20,667 nucleotides of DNA from Patescibacteria group bacterium (GCA_024275695.1 JAJRYP010000118.1:1-20667); one strand, 5' to 3'. Positions 8,648 to 15,386 are shown, counted from the first letter of the stretch. Notes: generated from the letters alone by a model not told the origin. Translations and numbers: made by a program.

Positions 8648-9268
8648 TCACAATTTCTTAAGCTTTCTATACAAAATATATGAATATATTATCGGTACGA
8701 CCACCGCAACTGCTATAACTGCTATCATTACGGCTGCCAATTGCCATTTTACAAATCCATTTATCAATATAACAATGCCGGCAAAAAGAAATGTCCATCC
8801 GCCGATACGCTGTGTTTTATTCCAAACTTCTTCACTATGAAGCGTCCAGGGAGTTTTAATTCCAACAAAATAATTTTGACGAACTTTTCCCAAATAATTT
8901 CCAATAACGATAAATAAAACCCCGATTCCTCCAAGTATAAAAGGTGTAATTGGAACATTTGGATTTAGCGCAATATAAAGACTCACAAAATACATATAAG
9001 CAAAAAATAAAACAAAAACCGTTTGAAGAATTAGCCACGGACGACGAAACAGAACATATTTTTCTTTGCGTGGATCAATCATACTTAATATAGGGAAAAG
9101 CAATGCGATAGCTAAAGTAATTCCCGGAAACAGCAAAATCGCACTATTTTTTGACATATAGGCATCCGCTTGTCCTTCTATATTCCAATGAGTTGGCATT
9201 TGATCCGGCAGTTTATCAAATAAAAACCATCCGGTCCCAAGCATTACAACAACTATTAAGAGTTGCAA
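8648..9268 (-). CDS. SdpI-like membrane protein (DUF1648 + SdpI)
   Basis: A 206-aa membrane protein with the DUF1648 signature KLPDQMPTHWNIEGQADAY at about residues 19-37 and an SdpI-type C-terminal part with LGKVRQNYFVGIKTPWTL, EEVWNKTQRIGGW and two final hydrophobic helices. SdpI itself confers immunity to the SdpC toxin in Bacillus and signals to a repressor; most homologues, as here, lack the other sdp genes, so the role is unknown. The start is unusual: no ATG gives a full first helix, but a TTG at 9268 does, and an AGGA lies 3 nt before it directly after an in-frame TAA. The ATG at 9244 would remove eight residues of helix 1. The start abuts a coding-like remnant on the other strand, so a rearranged 5' end is possible. 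Confidence 0.88.
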   Translation of the reverse strand: MQLLIVVVMLGTGWFLFDKLPDQMPTHWNIEGQADAYMSKNSAILLFPGITLAIALLFPILSMIDPRKEKYVLFRRPWLILQTVFVLFFAYMYFVSLYIALNPNVPITPFILGGIGVLFIVIGNYLGKVRQNYFVGIKTPWTLHSEEVWNKTQRIGGWTFLFAGIVILINGFVKWQLAAVMIAVIAVAVVVPIIYSYILYRKLKKL

Positions 9269-9423
9269 AAATCCTTATAGATAACAGCGATACGAATACT
9301 TCAATGATGCTAAAAGCCGTGCAACTTGAAAGAATGGCTGAGAAAGGAACCGGGCAAATTCAAGAAACGCTTGGAAAAATATCAAACGAAACACATGAAG
9401 CCGTAGTAATACCAAACGCTCCT
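9262..9423 (+). pseudogene. Coding-like remnant, + strand
   Basis: From about 9262 the + strand reads like the end of a real protein for some 54 codons: RVAKILIDNSDTNTSMMLKA, VQLERMAEKGTGQIQETLGK, then ISNETHEAVVIPN. The composition is balanced and helical, unlike shadow frames. The only start is within the opposing SdpI-like gene, and the frame runs on into the tRNA-Phe gene, where it cannot be coding. I read it as a decayed gene fragment between the SdpI-like gene and the tRNA. The parent family is not recognised; an SPFH or phage-related protein is a guess. Confidence 0.35.
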
Positions 9424-9425
9424 GG

Positions 9426-9500
9426 TGGTGCCGCGGGGCGGAATTGAACCACCGACACGAGGATTTTCAGTCCTCTGCTCTACCACTGAGCTACCGCGGC
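9426..9500 (-). tRNA. tRNA-Phe(GAA), CCA encoded
   Basis: A complete cloverleaf on the minus strand: acceptor stem GCCGCGG pairing with CCGCGGC, D arm GCTC/GAGC with a short loop AGTGGTA, anticodon arm GAGGA-CTGAAAA-TCCTC with anticodon GAA, a 5-nt variable loop, and T arm GGTGG-TTCAATT-CCGCC. The discriminator is A and CCA is encoded in the DNA. All stems pair perfectly. 75 nt including CCA. It is flanked on both sides by coding-like remnants, the usual setting of an integration hot spot. Confidence 0.96.
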
Positions 9501-9849
9501 AAATATCTTCGCATAAAGCGATCAAAAAAGAGTATAACCTTATGGCCTCAAAGATGGCAAGAAAAAATCTAACCCGCCATTTGATCATTATCGGATTTTT
9601 TTGTTCACAATCATTTAATCTTTCCCGGATAAATCCTTCGATATCATGAATTTTTCCAAAAAAATACCTGGTTACTATCGGTGTCATTTCATGTACAAAT
9701 TCTCCACCTTGTTGCTCCAATATCGCGGTTTGCACTGCTCTTAATTCTCGCTCGCAAGCAGCGGATCTTTTTTGAAGTACATAGACTTCCGCCTCCAAAA
9801 CCTCCAATCTTTCTTTTTTTGTTTGAATTTCTTTATCAAGTTCCGGAAT
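9501..9849 (-). pseudogene. Coiled-coil-like coding remnant
   Basis: Open on the minus strand from just after a TAG (9850-9852) down into the tRNA gene. The first half reads as a heptad-rich coiled coil (LDKEIQTKKERLEVLEAEV, then CERELRAVQTAILEQQGG), the second half is mixed (PIVTRYFFGKIHDIEGFIRE, then hydrophobic residues). There is no ATG/GTG at a plausible position, only a TTG at 9807, and no stop before the tRNA. It may be a frame-shifted fragment of a recombinase or phage gene, but I cannot identify the parent. Confidence 0.3.
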
Positions 9850-9868
9850 CTAAAAAGATCCCGGTTTT
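9843..9868 (+). terminator. Hairpin followed by TTTT
   Basis: CCGG, one mismatch, ATCT, an AAAA loop, AGAT, one mismatch, CCGG (9843-9864), then TTTT. It could stop + strand transcription, or be the tip of a repeat end. No intact gene precedes it. Confidence 0.3.
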
Positions 9869-9883
9869 AGTGGAGGTTTTTTT
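9851..9883 (+). repeat. Inverted-repeat partner, left
   Basis: Contains TAAAAAGATCCCG (9851-9863) and TGGAGGTTTTTTT (9871-9883). Both motifs occur exactly, in the same order but on the other strand, at 10227-10215 and 10172-10160. The gap between the motifs is 7 nt here and 42 nt in the partner, so the second copy has extra sequence or this one has lost some. Confidence 0.55.
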
Positions 9884-9989
9884 GAAAAACAATGTCGATG
9901 TGGATCAAAAAGAACAGTTAGATTTTAACGAACATCCAAGATTAATCCATTTTGTTCTGTATCTAAACGCCATTGACACATTTGTTTAA
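9882..9989 (+). CDS. Possible 35-aa peptide or gene remnant
   Basis: A TTG start 5 nt after GGAGG (9872-9876) opens a 35-codon frame ending at TAA 9987-9989. The protein begins KNNVDVDQKEQLDFNEHPRL and ends FVLYLNAIDTFV. The perfect ribosome site is out of style for this window, where most genes have none. It overlaps a coding-like frame on the other strand at 9925-9989, so at most one of them is real. Treated as doubtful. Confidence 0.2.
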   Translation: MKNNVDVDQKEQLDFNEHPRLIHFVLYLNAIDTFV

Positions 9990-10146
9990 CAAATTCCGTA
10001 CTAGTACGGAATTTCGTTTTATAACCTAGTTTGCATTCTATATAAACTTTTGACTTCACGGAAAGCGACAATTTGCCAAAAAGTTTAGATCCCGGGATCG
10101 GTAAACCTGTGAGATCATAAGAGTCGCTCTTTAGCAAAAAGAGCAT
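9925..10146 (-). pseudogene. Coding-like remnant, - strand
   Basis: An open frame of 73 codons from the ATG at 10146 (a GTG at 10173 would give 82). Its C-terminal part reads like genuine protein: LPIPGSKLFGKLSLSVKSKV, then YIECKLGYKTKFRTSTEF and WRLDTEQNGLILDVR before TAA. The residues KFRTSTEF are encoded by the 24-bp palindrome. It resembles the short basic tails seen in recombinase or transposase remnants, but this is a guess and no catalytic motif is present. Confidence 0.3.
9991..10014. repeat. Perfect 24-bp palindrome
   Basis: AAATTCCGTACT followed by its exact reverse complement AGTACGGAATTT, with no spacer. It could be a dimeric-protein binding site, a recombination (res-like) core or a cruciform. 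Confidence 0.8.
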
Positions 10147-10159
10147 GTGAAGTAAGCAT

Positions 10160-10227
10160 AAAAAAACCTCCACAAAGCAGCTTTCGTCGCTTTCCGGATG
10201 ATGCCCGAAAAAATCGGGATCTTTTTA
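10160..10227 (-). repeat. Inverted-repeat partner, right
   Basis: On the minus strand it reads TTAAAAAGATCCCG (10228-10215), a 42-nt middle part with GCTTTCGTCGC on the + strand, then TGGAGGTTTTTTT (10172-10160). The two end motifs match the left partner exactly in inverted orientation. The GGAGG lies 7 nt from an ATG at 10159 that opens only a 14-codon frame. Confidence 0.55.
10204..10226 (+). terminator. Terminator-like hairpin
   Basis: CCCGA, an AAAAA loop, TCGGG, then ATCTTTTT on the + strand. It overlaps the right inverted-repeat partner. There is no intact + strand gene before it, so it may belong to the decayed element. Confidence 0.4.
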
Positions 10228-10249
10228 ATCGTGAGATGTTAAATAAAAT

Positions 10250-11002
10250 CTAAAAAAGCGCTTGATCAGCTTTAATAAATGCATCAGCCTCTTCTTTAGT
10301 CCAGGTTTTTATTTTTTTAAGATCGTTTTCGCTAACCGTTTCAGAGCGATTCTCTTTAATTCTCAAGACTTTTTTAAGCTGTGCTTTTGATATTAGAACT
10401 CTTTTTCGTGCTCGCTTCATATTTTTCGGATTGTTCTCGGCAAACATTATGTAACTTCCGCAGTTTGCACAATCGACGCGAATCATTTTCGAATCGGGAA
10501 GCAAACTTAAGACTCCTTTCGTCTCTTTTTCGCATTTATTACAGTAGTAACCGTTTCCGGTTTTTTGCGATTTCATCGAAATATCCGATGTTGGCTGTTT
10601 CATCGATTCCTCAACGGCAATTTTATCGACACGTTGGTTAAATTTATTATCAGAATGACCCTTTACCCAATGCCACTCAATTCGTACATCTTTCAATTTT
10701 TCAAGCACCGTGTCCATTTTTTCCCAAATATCATGATTTTTTTTACGTTTCCATCCTTGTTTCATTGAATTAACAACTAAACTTGAATCGCTATAAATTT
10801 CCGTATCGCGTCCGTCTCCATTTTCAGAAAGCCACTTCAACGCTTCCAAAACCGCCGTCATCTCCATACGATTATTGGTAGTATTCGGTTCTCCTCCACG
10901 TAAAACAACCTCTCTCCCATTCATCATAATTAAAGCTCCCCATCCTCCGGCACCCGGATTTCCAAGACAACTGCCATCTGTATAGATTATATTTTTTTTC
11001 AT
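10250..11002 (-). CDS. rnhA: Ribonuclease HI with C-terminal zinc ribbon
   Basis: Cuts the RNA strand of RNA:DNA hybrids (Okazaki primers, R-loops). Residues 3-133 are a complete RNase HI: YTDGSCLGNPGAGGWG with catalytic D9, E47 in NNRMEMTA, D72 in YSDSS, the WVKGHSDNK loop with H116, and D126 in NQRVDKIA. Usual bacterial RNase HI is about 150 aa; this one has 250. The extra part carries a CxxC...CxxC zinc ribbon (C154, C157, C178, C181) followed by a highly basic helix (KNMKRARKRVLISK) and an acidic C-terminal end, probably a nucleic-acid- or protein-binding add-on. The ATG follows, by 2 nt, the structured leader element at 11005-11077. The RNase H call is firm; the role of the added domain is inferred. 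Confidence 0.94.
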   Translation of the reverse strand: MKKNIIYTDGSCLGNPGAGGWGALIMMNGREVVLRGGEPNTTNNRMEMTAVLEALKWLSENGDGRDTEIYSDSSLVVNSMKQGWKRKKNHDIWEKMDTVLEKLKDVRIEWHWVKGHSDNKFNQRVDKIAVEESMKQPTSDISMKSQKTGNGYYCNKCEKETKGVLSLLPDSKMIRVDCANCGSYIMFAENNPKNMKRARKRVLISKAQLKKVLRIKENRSETVSENDLKKIKTWTKEEADAFIKADQALF

Positions 11003-11004
11003 AT

Positions 11005-11077
11005 AGAGACGAGTTTTAATGAGTCTCTCGCGAGCGAAAACTTATCGCGAGCGTAGTGTGAGCGGAGCGAACTCCTT
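11005..11077 (-). promoter_or_regulatory. Structured leader element, copy A (before rnhA)
   Basis: Read in gene direction, this 73-nt GC-rich element starts AAGGAGTTCGCTCCG and ends CTCGTCTCT 2 nt before the rnhA ATG. It shares ordered blocks with copy B at 20047-20101: AAGGAGT, TACGCTCGC, CTCGCG-GAGACTC and TCGTCTCT. Visible pairing: GGAG-TTCG-CTCC (a UUCG tetraloop covering a Shine-Dalgarno-like AAGGAG), CTCGCGA with TCGCGAG, and AGAGAC with GTCTCT around a 12-nt loop touching the start codon. Upstream, TTGCAA and AAGAAT at 17-18 nt could be a weak promoter placing the RNA start near the AAGGAG. Confidence 0.6.
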
Positions 11078-11159
11078 ATGATTCTTTCTCACTTTCTGGT
11101 AAAATTGCAATAACGCAATCATTTCACAAGATAGAAGAAATTCGTAAATCCTGCAAATT

Positions 11160-12101
11160 ATGTATAGCAGTTTTATCATTCTGATGCTGATCTCTATCGC
11201 TCCAATCATCATTTTACTTTGGTATTTTGATCATTTGGACAAAGAGCAAAAGGAATCCAGAAGATTTTTATGGTCGATATTTTTGTGGGGCGTTTTAATT
11301 ACTTTTATTGCGGGTGCAATTGAATTTGTTCTTGAACTTTTATTTGCGGATCTGTTTTTTGTTCCAATGGTTCAAGTTTTCTTTACGGCATTCATATTTG
11401 TCGCCGTAACTGAGGAAAGTCTTAAATATTGGGTTGTTAAAAGGAAAGCATATGATCATCCGGCTTTTAACGAACATTTTGACGGGATTGTTTATACGGT
11501 GGTCGCGAGTCTTGGCTTTGCGGCATTGGAAAATGTTTTATATGTAATGGAAGGTGGTCTTTATATTGGAATTATAAGAGCACTTTTGGCTGTTCCCGCG
11601 CATGCTCTTTTTGGAGCAATTATGGGTTATTATATTGGTCTTGCGAGATTTGCAAGACATCCCGGAGAAGAAAAGTTATTACTTGGAAAAGGGCTTATTC
11701 TTGCCATTATATTTCATGGTTTATACGATTTCTTATTGTTTACCCTTTCGCCTCTCGCACTTTTTGTTATTCCGTTACTTCTCGGGATGTTTATCAATGT
11801 ACGTCGAAAAATTATACATCTTCATTTTCTGGATAAGATTAAGGGAGCAATTATGCCTCCAAAATGGACTTGGTGGAATTACATTAAAACAGGTATTGGA
11901 ATGATCTTTTTTACGACAGGTGTTTTAATGATGTTCACCATTCTTCTTTACTTAACCAATGATCCAATTGGCCAAGAGATTTTTGAAGGAGTTGAGTTTG
12001 ACATGACCAGTTCACTTATAACTGTTGGCATAATGTGGTTAATCGCGTATGCTTTTATTCGCGAGAAAAGACTTAAGAAAGCTAAACCTGAAAAAATATG
12101 A
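11160..12101 (+). CDS. PrsW family intramembrane protease
   Basis: A 313-aa polytopic membrane protein. It carries the glutamate-type intramembrane protease motifs: EESLK at 85-89 (EExxK), GFAALENVLY with E124-N125, AHALFG with H148, and IIFHGLYD with H186, each in or next to a predicted helix. In Bacillus, PrsW starts cleavage of an anti-sigma factor; Abi/CPBP relatives have other roles. The C-terminal 100 residues add two more hydrophobic segments after a basic loop (VRRKIIHLHFLDKIKG). It opens the cassette: its TGA overlaps the next ATG (ATGA). No anti-sigma factor is visible nearby, so the substrate is unknown; it could cut or mature a product of the cassette. Confidence 0.88.
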   Translation: MYSSFIILMLISIAPIIILLWYFDHLDKEQKESRRFLWSIFLWGVLITFIAGAIEFVLELLFADLFFVPMVQVFFTAFIFVAVTEESLKYWVVKRKAYDHPAFNEHFDGIVYTVVASLGFAALENVLYVMEGGLYIGIIRALLAVPAHALFGAIMGYYIGLARFARHPGEEKLLLGKGLILAIIFHGLYDFLLFTLSPLALFVIPLLLGMFINVRRKIIHLHFLDKIKGAIMPPKWTWWNYIKTGIGMIFFTTGVLMMFTILLYLTNDPIGQEIFEGVEFDMTSSLITVGIMWLIAYAFIREKRLKKAKPEKI

Positions 12102-12340
12102 ATTTTTTAAAAGAAATCTGGGGATGGATTAAAAAGGGCTGGATGAAATTCGCCCATGTTCTTGGAGTAATCAATACAACCATTCTTTTAACTATATTTT
12201 ATTTTGTACTGATTGGAGTGTACGCGGTTGTTTCGAATCTCTTTAAATTACTTGCTTTGCCTTTCCGAAAAAAACCGAATACTTATTGGATTCCACATAA
12301 AGAAAACCCGGATCTTGAAAATTATAAACATCCGTTTTAA
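12098..12340 (+). CDS. SxtJ-like small membrane protein (80 aa)
   Basis: An 80-aa protein with one clear membrane segment (TTILLTIFYFVLIGVYAVVS) and a following amphipathic basic stretch. The pattern WMKFAHVLGVINTTILLTIF followed by a Tyr-Trp near the end (NTYWIP) matches the C-terminal part of SxtJ-family proteins, which regularly accompany NodU/CmcH-type carbamoyltransferases. Full SxtJ proteins are around 130 aa, so this is a short form lacking the first helices. It overlaps PrsW (ATGA) and the carbamoyltransferase (TAATG), indicating coupled translation. Role unknown; probably holds or helps the carbamoyltransferase system at the membrane. Confidence 0.72.
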   Translation: MNFLKEIWGWIKKGWMKFAHVLGVINTTILLTIFYFVLIGVYAVVSNLFKLLALPFRKKPNTYWIPHKENPDLENYKHPF

Positions 12341-14094
12341 TGAACGAAGAAAAAGACATCTACATATTGGGAATTTCCTGTTTTTATCACGATTCCGCCG
12401 CCGCTCTGTTAAAAAACGGAGAAATAATAGCCGCAGCCCAGGAAGAACGTTTCACGCGCATAAAACATGATGACAAATTTCCAACGCAGGCTGCTGCATA
12501 TTGTCTTTCCCATGCGGGGATTAAAGTAGAAGATTTACAGTCTATCGCTTATTACGAAAAGCCGTTTGTAAAATTTGAAAGACTTTTAACAACATATATA
12601 AAAACATGGCCGCGAAGCTTTGTTTCGTTTTTAAAAGCAATGAAAGTTTGGCTTAAACAAAAGCTTTGGATTCCTTCGATTATCAGAAAAGAACTGGGGT
12701 TTAAAGGTGAGATTTATTATGTTGAGCATCATCTCTCTCACGCTGCGAGCTCTTTTTTCGCCTCACCTTTTAAAAAAGCGGCGGTGCTTACCGTTGACGG
12801 CGTTGGAGAATGGGCAACTGTAACTTATGGAATCGGCGATGGAAGTTCTTTAAAAATTTTAAAAGAAATTCATTTCCCTCATTCTCTCGGATTGCTTTAC
12901 AGCGCCTTCACATACTATCTCGGATTCAAAGTTAACAGCGGAGAATATAAAGTTATGGGCCTTGCTCCTTATGGAGAACCAAAATATACCGAACAAGTTC
13001 GTAAACTTGTTGATGTTAAAGAAGACGGAAGCTTCCATTTAAACATGAAATATTTCGGATACGAATATGGTCTTAGAATGACAAACAAAAAGTTCGATAA
13101 ACTATTCGGCGCTCCTCCTCGTAAACCTGAAACGAAATTAACTCAGCGCGAATTTGATATAGCGCGCAGTCTGCAATATGTTCTTGAAGAAATTTTACTA
13201 AAAACGGTTGAACATATTCATAAAAAAACCGGCGAGGATAAGCTTTGTCTTGCCGGTGGTGTTTCTTTAAACTGTGTTGCGAACGGAAGAATTCTCCGAG
13301 AATCATCATTTAAAAAGCTATATATTCAACCTGCTTCCGGAGATGCGGGTGGAGCCGTCGGTGCCGCACTTTTTGTTTATAACACCGTACTTAAAGAAAA
13401 AAATGATTATGAGATGAAAGATGTTTATTTAGGCCCGGATTTCTCGGAAAATGAAATAGAAAAACTGCTTGATGGCAACAAAATTAAATACAAGAAATAT
13501 GATGAAGAAAGTCTTTTTGAAACTGTAGCGAATTATATTGACGATCAAAAAGTAATTGGGTGGTTTCAGGGACGAATGGAATATGGCCCAAGAGCTCTCG
13601 GTAATAGAAGTATTCTCGCGGATGCTCGAAATAAGGAGAACTGGCAACGTGTAAATTTGAAGATTAAATTTCGAGAAAGTTTTAGACCGTTCGCCCCTTC
13701 GGTTATCGAGGAAGATATTTCCGAATATTTTGACTTGGATGTTCCAACGCCTTTCATGCTCCTTGTTGCGCAAGTTAAAAAAGACAACATTCCGGCTGTT
13801 ACTCACAAAGATAATTCGGCGCGAATTCAGAGTGTAAGCAAAGACGAGAATTATCGTTATCACAAGCTTATTTCAACATTCAAAGAAAAAACCGGAACTT
13901 CTGTTGTAATAAACACTTCGTTCAATGTTCGCGGAGAACCTATTGTGTGCAGCCCTTTGGATGCGCTAAAGTGTTTTTTGCGTACCGACATGGATATTCT
14001 TGTTATGGGCAACTATGTTGTTAACAAAAGCGACATCAACAAAGAAGCCCTAAAAGATTCCATTGATTACGAACAGGCATTTGAAAAAGACTAA
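12340..14094 (+). CDS. Carbamoyltransferase (NodU/CmcH family)
   Basis: A 584-aa cytoplasmic enzyme that transfers carbamoyl from carbamoyl phosphate, through an adenylate, to a hydroxyl of a sugar or similar acceptor. The N-terminal Kae1/YrdC-like part covers about 8-345: ILGISCFYHDSAAALLKNG, the metal-binding EHHLSHAASSFFASPF (H130, H131, H134), LTVDGVGEW, LAPYGEP, and CLAGGVSLNCVANGRI. The C-terminal part (about 395-570) begins with GWFQGRMEYGPRALGNRSIL and includes INTSFNVRGEPIV. All key motifs are intact. It is translationally coupled to the SxtJ-like gene (TAATG) and followed by the SGNH hydrolase after 2 nt. Acceptor unknown; the surface-directed neighbours suggest a cell-envelope glycan. 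Confidence 0.95.
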   Translation: MNEEKDIYILGISCFYHDSAAALLKNGEIIAAAQEERFTRIKHDDKFPTQAAAYCLSHAGIKVEDLQSIAYYEKPFVKFERLLTTYIKTWPRSFVSFLKAMKVWLKQKLWIPSIIRKELGFKGEIYYVEHHLSHAASSFFASPFKKAAVLTVDGVGEWATVTYGIGDGSSLKILKEIHFPHSLGLLYSAFTYYLGFKVNSGEYKVMGLAPYGEPKYTEQVRKLVDVKEDGSFHLNMKYFGYEYGLRMTNKKFDKLFGAPPRKPETKLTQREFDIARSLQYVLEEILLKTVEHIHKKTGEDKLCLAGGVSLNCVANGRILRESSFKKLYIQPASGDAGGAVGAALFVYNTVLKEKNDYEMKDVYLGPDFSENEIEKLLDGNKIKYKKYDEESLFETVANYIDDQKVIGWFQGRMEYGPRALGNRSILADARNKENWQRVNLKIKFRESFRPFAPSVIEEDISEYFDLDVPTPFMLLVAQVKKDNIPAVTHKDNSARIQSVSKDENYRYHKLISTFKEKTGTSVVINTSFNVRGEPIVCSPLDALKCFLRTDMDILVMGNYVVNKSDINKEALKDSIDYEQAFEKD

Positions 14095-14096
14095 AT

Positions 14097-15224
14097 ATGA
14101 AAATACTAAAAAAAATAGCTTTAAATTTTGGAATTTTCCTTGCTGTTTGTTTAATACTTTTATTAATGTCGGAACTTGCTTTTCGCATATTAATACAATA
14201 TAAAGGTGCTCCAAATGTTGTAGACATGCAAATTTTCGAAGCAAATGAAATGTATGTTTGGGGACATCATCCAAATACGATTTACGATAAAACTTCTCCG
14301 ATAATATCAATAAATTCTTTAGGATTTAGAGATGAGGAAATTGAGATTACAAAGCCCGAAAACACCAAACGAATATTAGTGTTGGGGGATTCTTTTACAT
14401 TTGGAATTAAAGCCGAACAGGAATGGATTTTCACGGAAGTTTTGGAGGACAAATTAAATAATTTAAATGACGACTTTAACTATGAAGTTATTAATGCAGG
14501 AACAATCGGATACACAATCGACAATCAATATCTGCTGTTAAAAGAAAAGGGGCTGCAACTGGACCTGGATATGGTTGTTATCATGTTTTTTGTTGGAAAT
14601 GACGTAACCGAACTTCGCAGGCATGAATGGATAACTGATGAAAACGGAGATCTTATTAGAATTGTCGATACCCAGCATTATGTAGACGAAAAACGAAGAC
14701 TTAGATCAAAAGAAAACGATGAGCCAATTTCTTATTTTATAAATTTTGTTCATAAAAGACTTATAATCCTACAGAAGAAACTTGGTCTTTATAATGATCC
14801 TGAAGGCGAGCCCACATTAACATGGCCGGCTTTTCTGGAACCTGACGATCCTCACGGGGATCCGCGTCTACCGATGTTCTGGGATCAAATAGATTCGACT
14901 CTTGTTAAAATTAAAGAGGAACTGGATAAACGAAATATTAAACTTACAGTTGTCGCGATTCCCATGGATGTTCAAACGGATAAAAAATATTGGGGAAAAT
15001 ATTCCGAAATGTATTTTGACGATGAAGCATATGAAAAAAACAGACCTCAGCAAGCACTTAAAAAACTTACAGATAAATATGAAATTGATTTTATTGATCT
15101 TCTCCCTTATTTTAGAAACGTGGAAAATCATATCTGGCTTTATTTTGAAAAAGAGGATCCGCACTTCACTTTTGACGGCCATAAACGTACAGCCGAAATA
15201 CTATTTGACAATCTGCAATTATGA
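14097..15224 (+). CDS. Membrane-anchored SGNH/GDSL hydrolase
   Basis: A 375-aa protein with an N-terminal signal anchor (about residues 7-27, LNFGIFLAVCLILLLMSEL) and an outward SGNH domain. Motifs: ILVLGDSFTFG with nucleophile S99, NAGTIGYT (133-140), FFVGND (164-169) supplying the oxyanion-hole Asn, and DPHFTFDGH (354-362) with the catalytic Asp/His. Such proteins add or remove acyl groups on surface sugars. It lies 2 nt after the carbamoyltransferase and overlaps the next small gene (ATGA), so all act together. SGNH hydrolase next to carbamoyltransferase and DUF5989/SxtJ is a recurring arrangement in bacteria; the actual substrate is unknown. Confidence 0.92.
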   Translation: MKILKKIALNFGIFLAVCLILLLMSELAFRILIQYKGAPNVVDMQIFEANEMYVWGHHPNTIYDKTSPIISINSLGFRDEEIEITKPENTKRILVLGDSFTFGIKAEQEWIFTEVLEDKLNNLNDDFNYEVINAGTIGYTIDNQYLLLKEKGLQLDLDMVVIMFFVGNDVTELRRHEWITDENGDLIRIVDTQHYVDEKRRLRSKENDEPISYFINFVHKRLIILQKKLGLYNDPEGEPTLTWPAFLEPDDPHGDPRLPMFWDQIDSTLVKIKEELDKRNIKLTVVAIPMDVQTDKKYWGKYSEMYFDDEAYEKNRPQQALKKLTDKYEIDFIDLLPYFRNVENHIWLYFEKEDPHFTFDGHKRTAEILFDNLQL

Positions 15225-15379
15225 GCAAATTAAAAACAATAAAAGATCTGTTTAAATACATATTGAAAGGAAAAAAATGGTGGTTGGCGCCATTATTTGT
15301 AATATTGCTTCTTCTCGGAGCTTTGATTGTATTTACGGAAGGTTCGGCTCTGGCTCCTTTTATCTATACCCTATTTTAA
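15221..15379 (+). CDS. DUF5989-like small membrane protein (52 aa)
   Basis: A 52-aa gene. It starts at an ATG overlapping the SGNH stop (ATGA) and ends at TAA 15377-15379. The protein has a basic amphipathic start (MSKLKTIKDLFKYILKGKKW), then W-L-A-P and one membrane helix (LFVILLLLGALIVF), and ends EGSALAPFIYTLF. This pattern (…W-W-x-x-P…FxEGSAxAPFIYTLF) is that of DUF5989, a short family typical of carbamoyltransferase clusters. No biochemical function is known to me. Confidence 0.85.
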   Translation: MSKLKTIKDLFKYILKGKKWWLAPLFVILLLLGALIVFTEGSALAPFIYTLF

Positions 15380-15386
15380 TTTTTGT

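Larger units (their letters stand above)
9501..10249. other. Gene-poor stretch with remnants and repeats
   Basis: These 749 nt hold no intact gene that I can defend. They contain a coiled-coil-like open frame on - (9501-9849), a 35-codon open frame on + with a GGAGG site (9882-9989), a coding-like frame on - (9925-10146), two inverted copies of short motifs (9851-9883 and 10160-10227), a hairpin at 9843-9864, a 24-bp palindrome at 9991-10014 and a terminator-like hairpin at 10204-10226. The mixture of broken frames on both strands beside a tRNA suggests a decayed mobile insertion. Confidence 0.5.

Noticed and set aside
8648..9268. SdpC/SdpI toxin-immunity system
   Set aside because: Only an SdpI-like protein is present; no SdpA, SdpB, SdpC or SdpR-like gene lies nearby.
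9425..9649. 74-codon + frame reading MVPRGGIEPPTRGFSVLCST
   Set aside because: A well-known false protein made by translating a tRNA gene on the wrong strand.
12099..12101. TGA recoded as glycine
   Set aside because: TGA ends PrsW and the SGNH gene exactly at ATGA overlaps with the next starts, so it is a stop.
13429..13863. 144-codon open frame on - inside the carbamoyltransferase
   Set aside because: Antisense shadow of conserved catalytic region.
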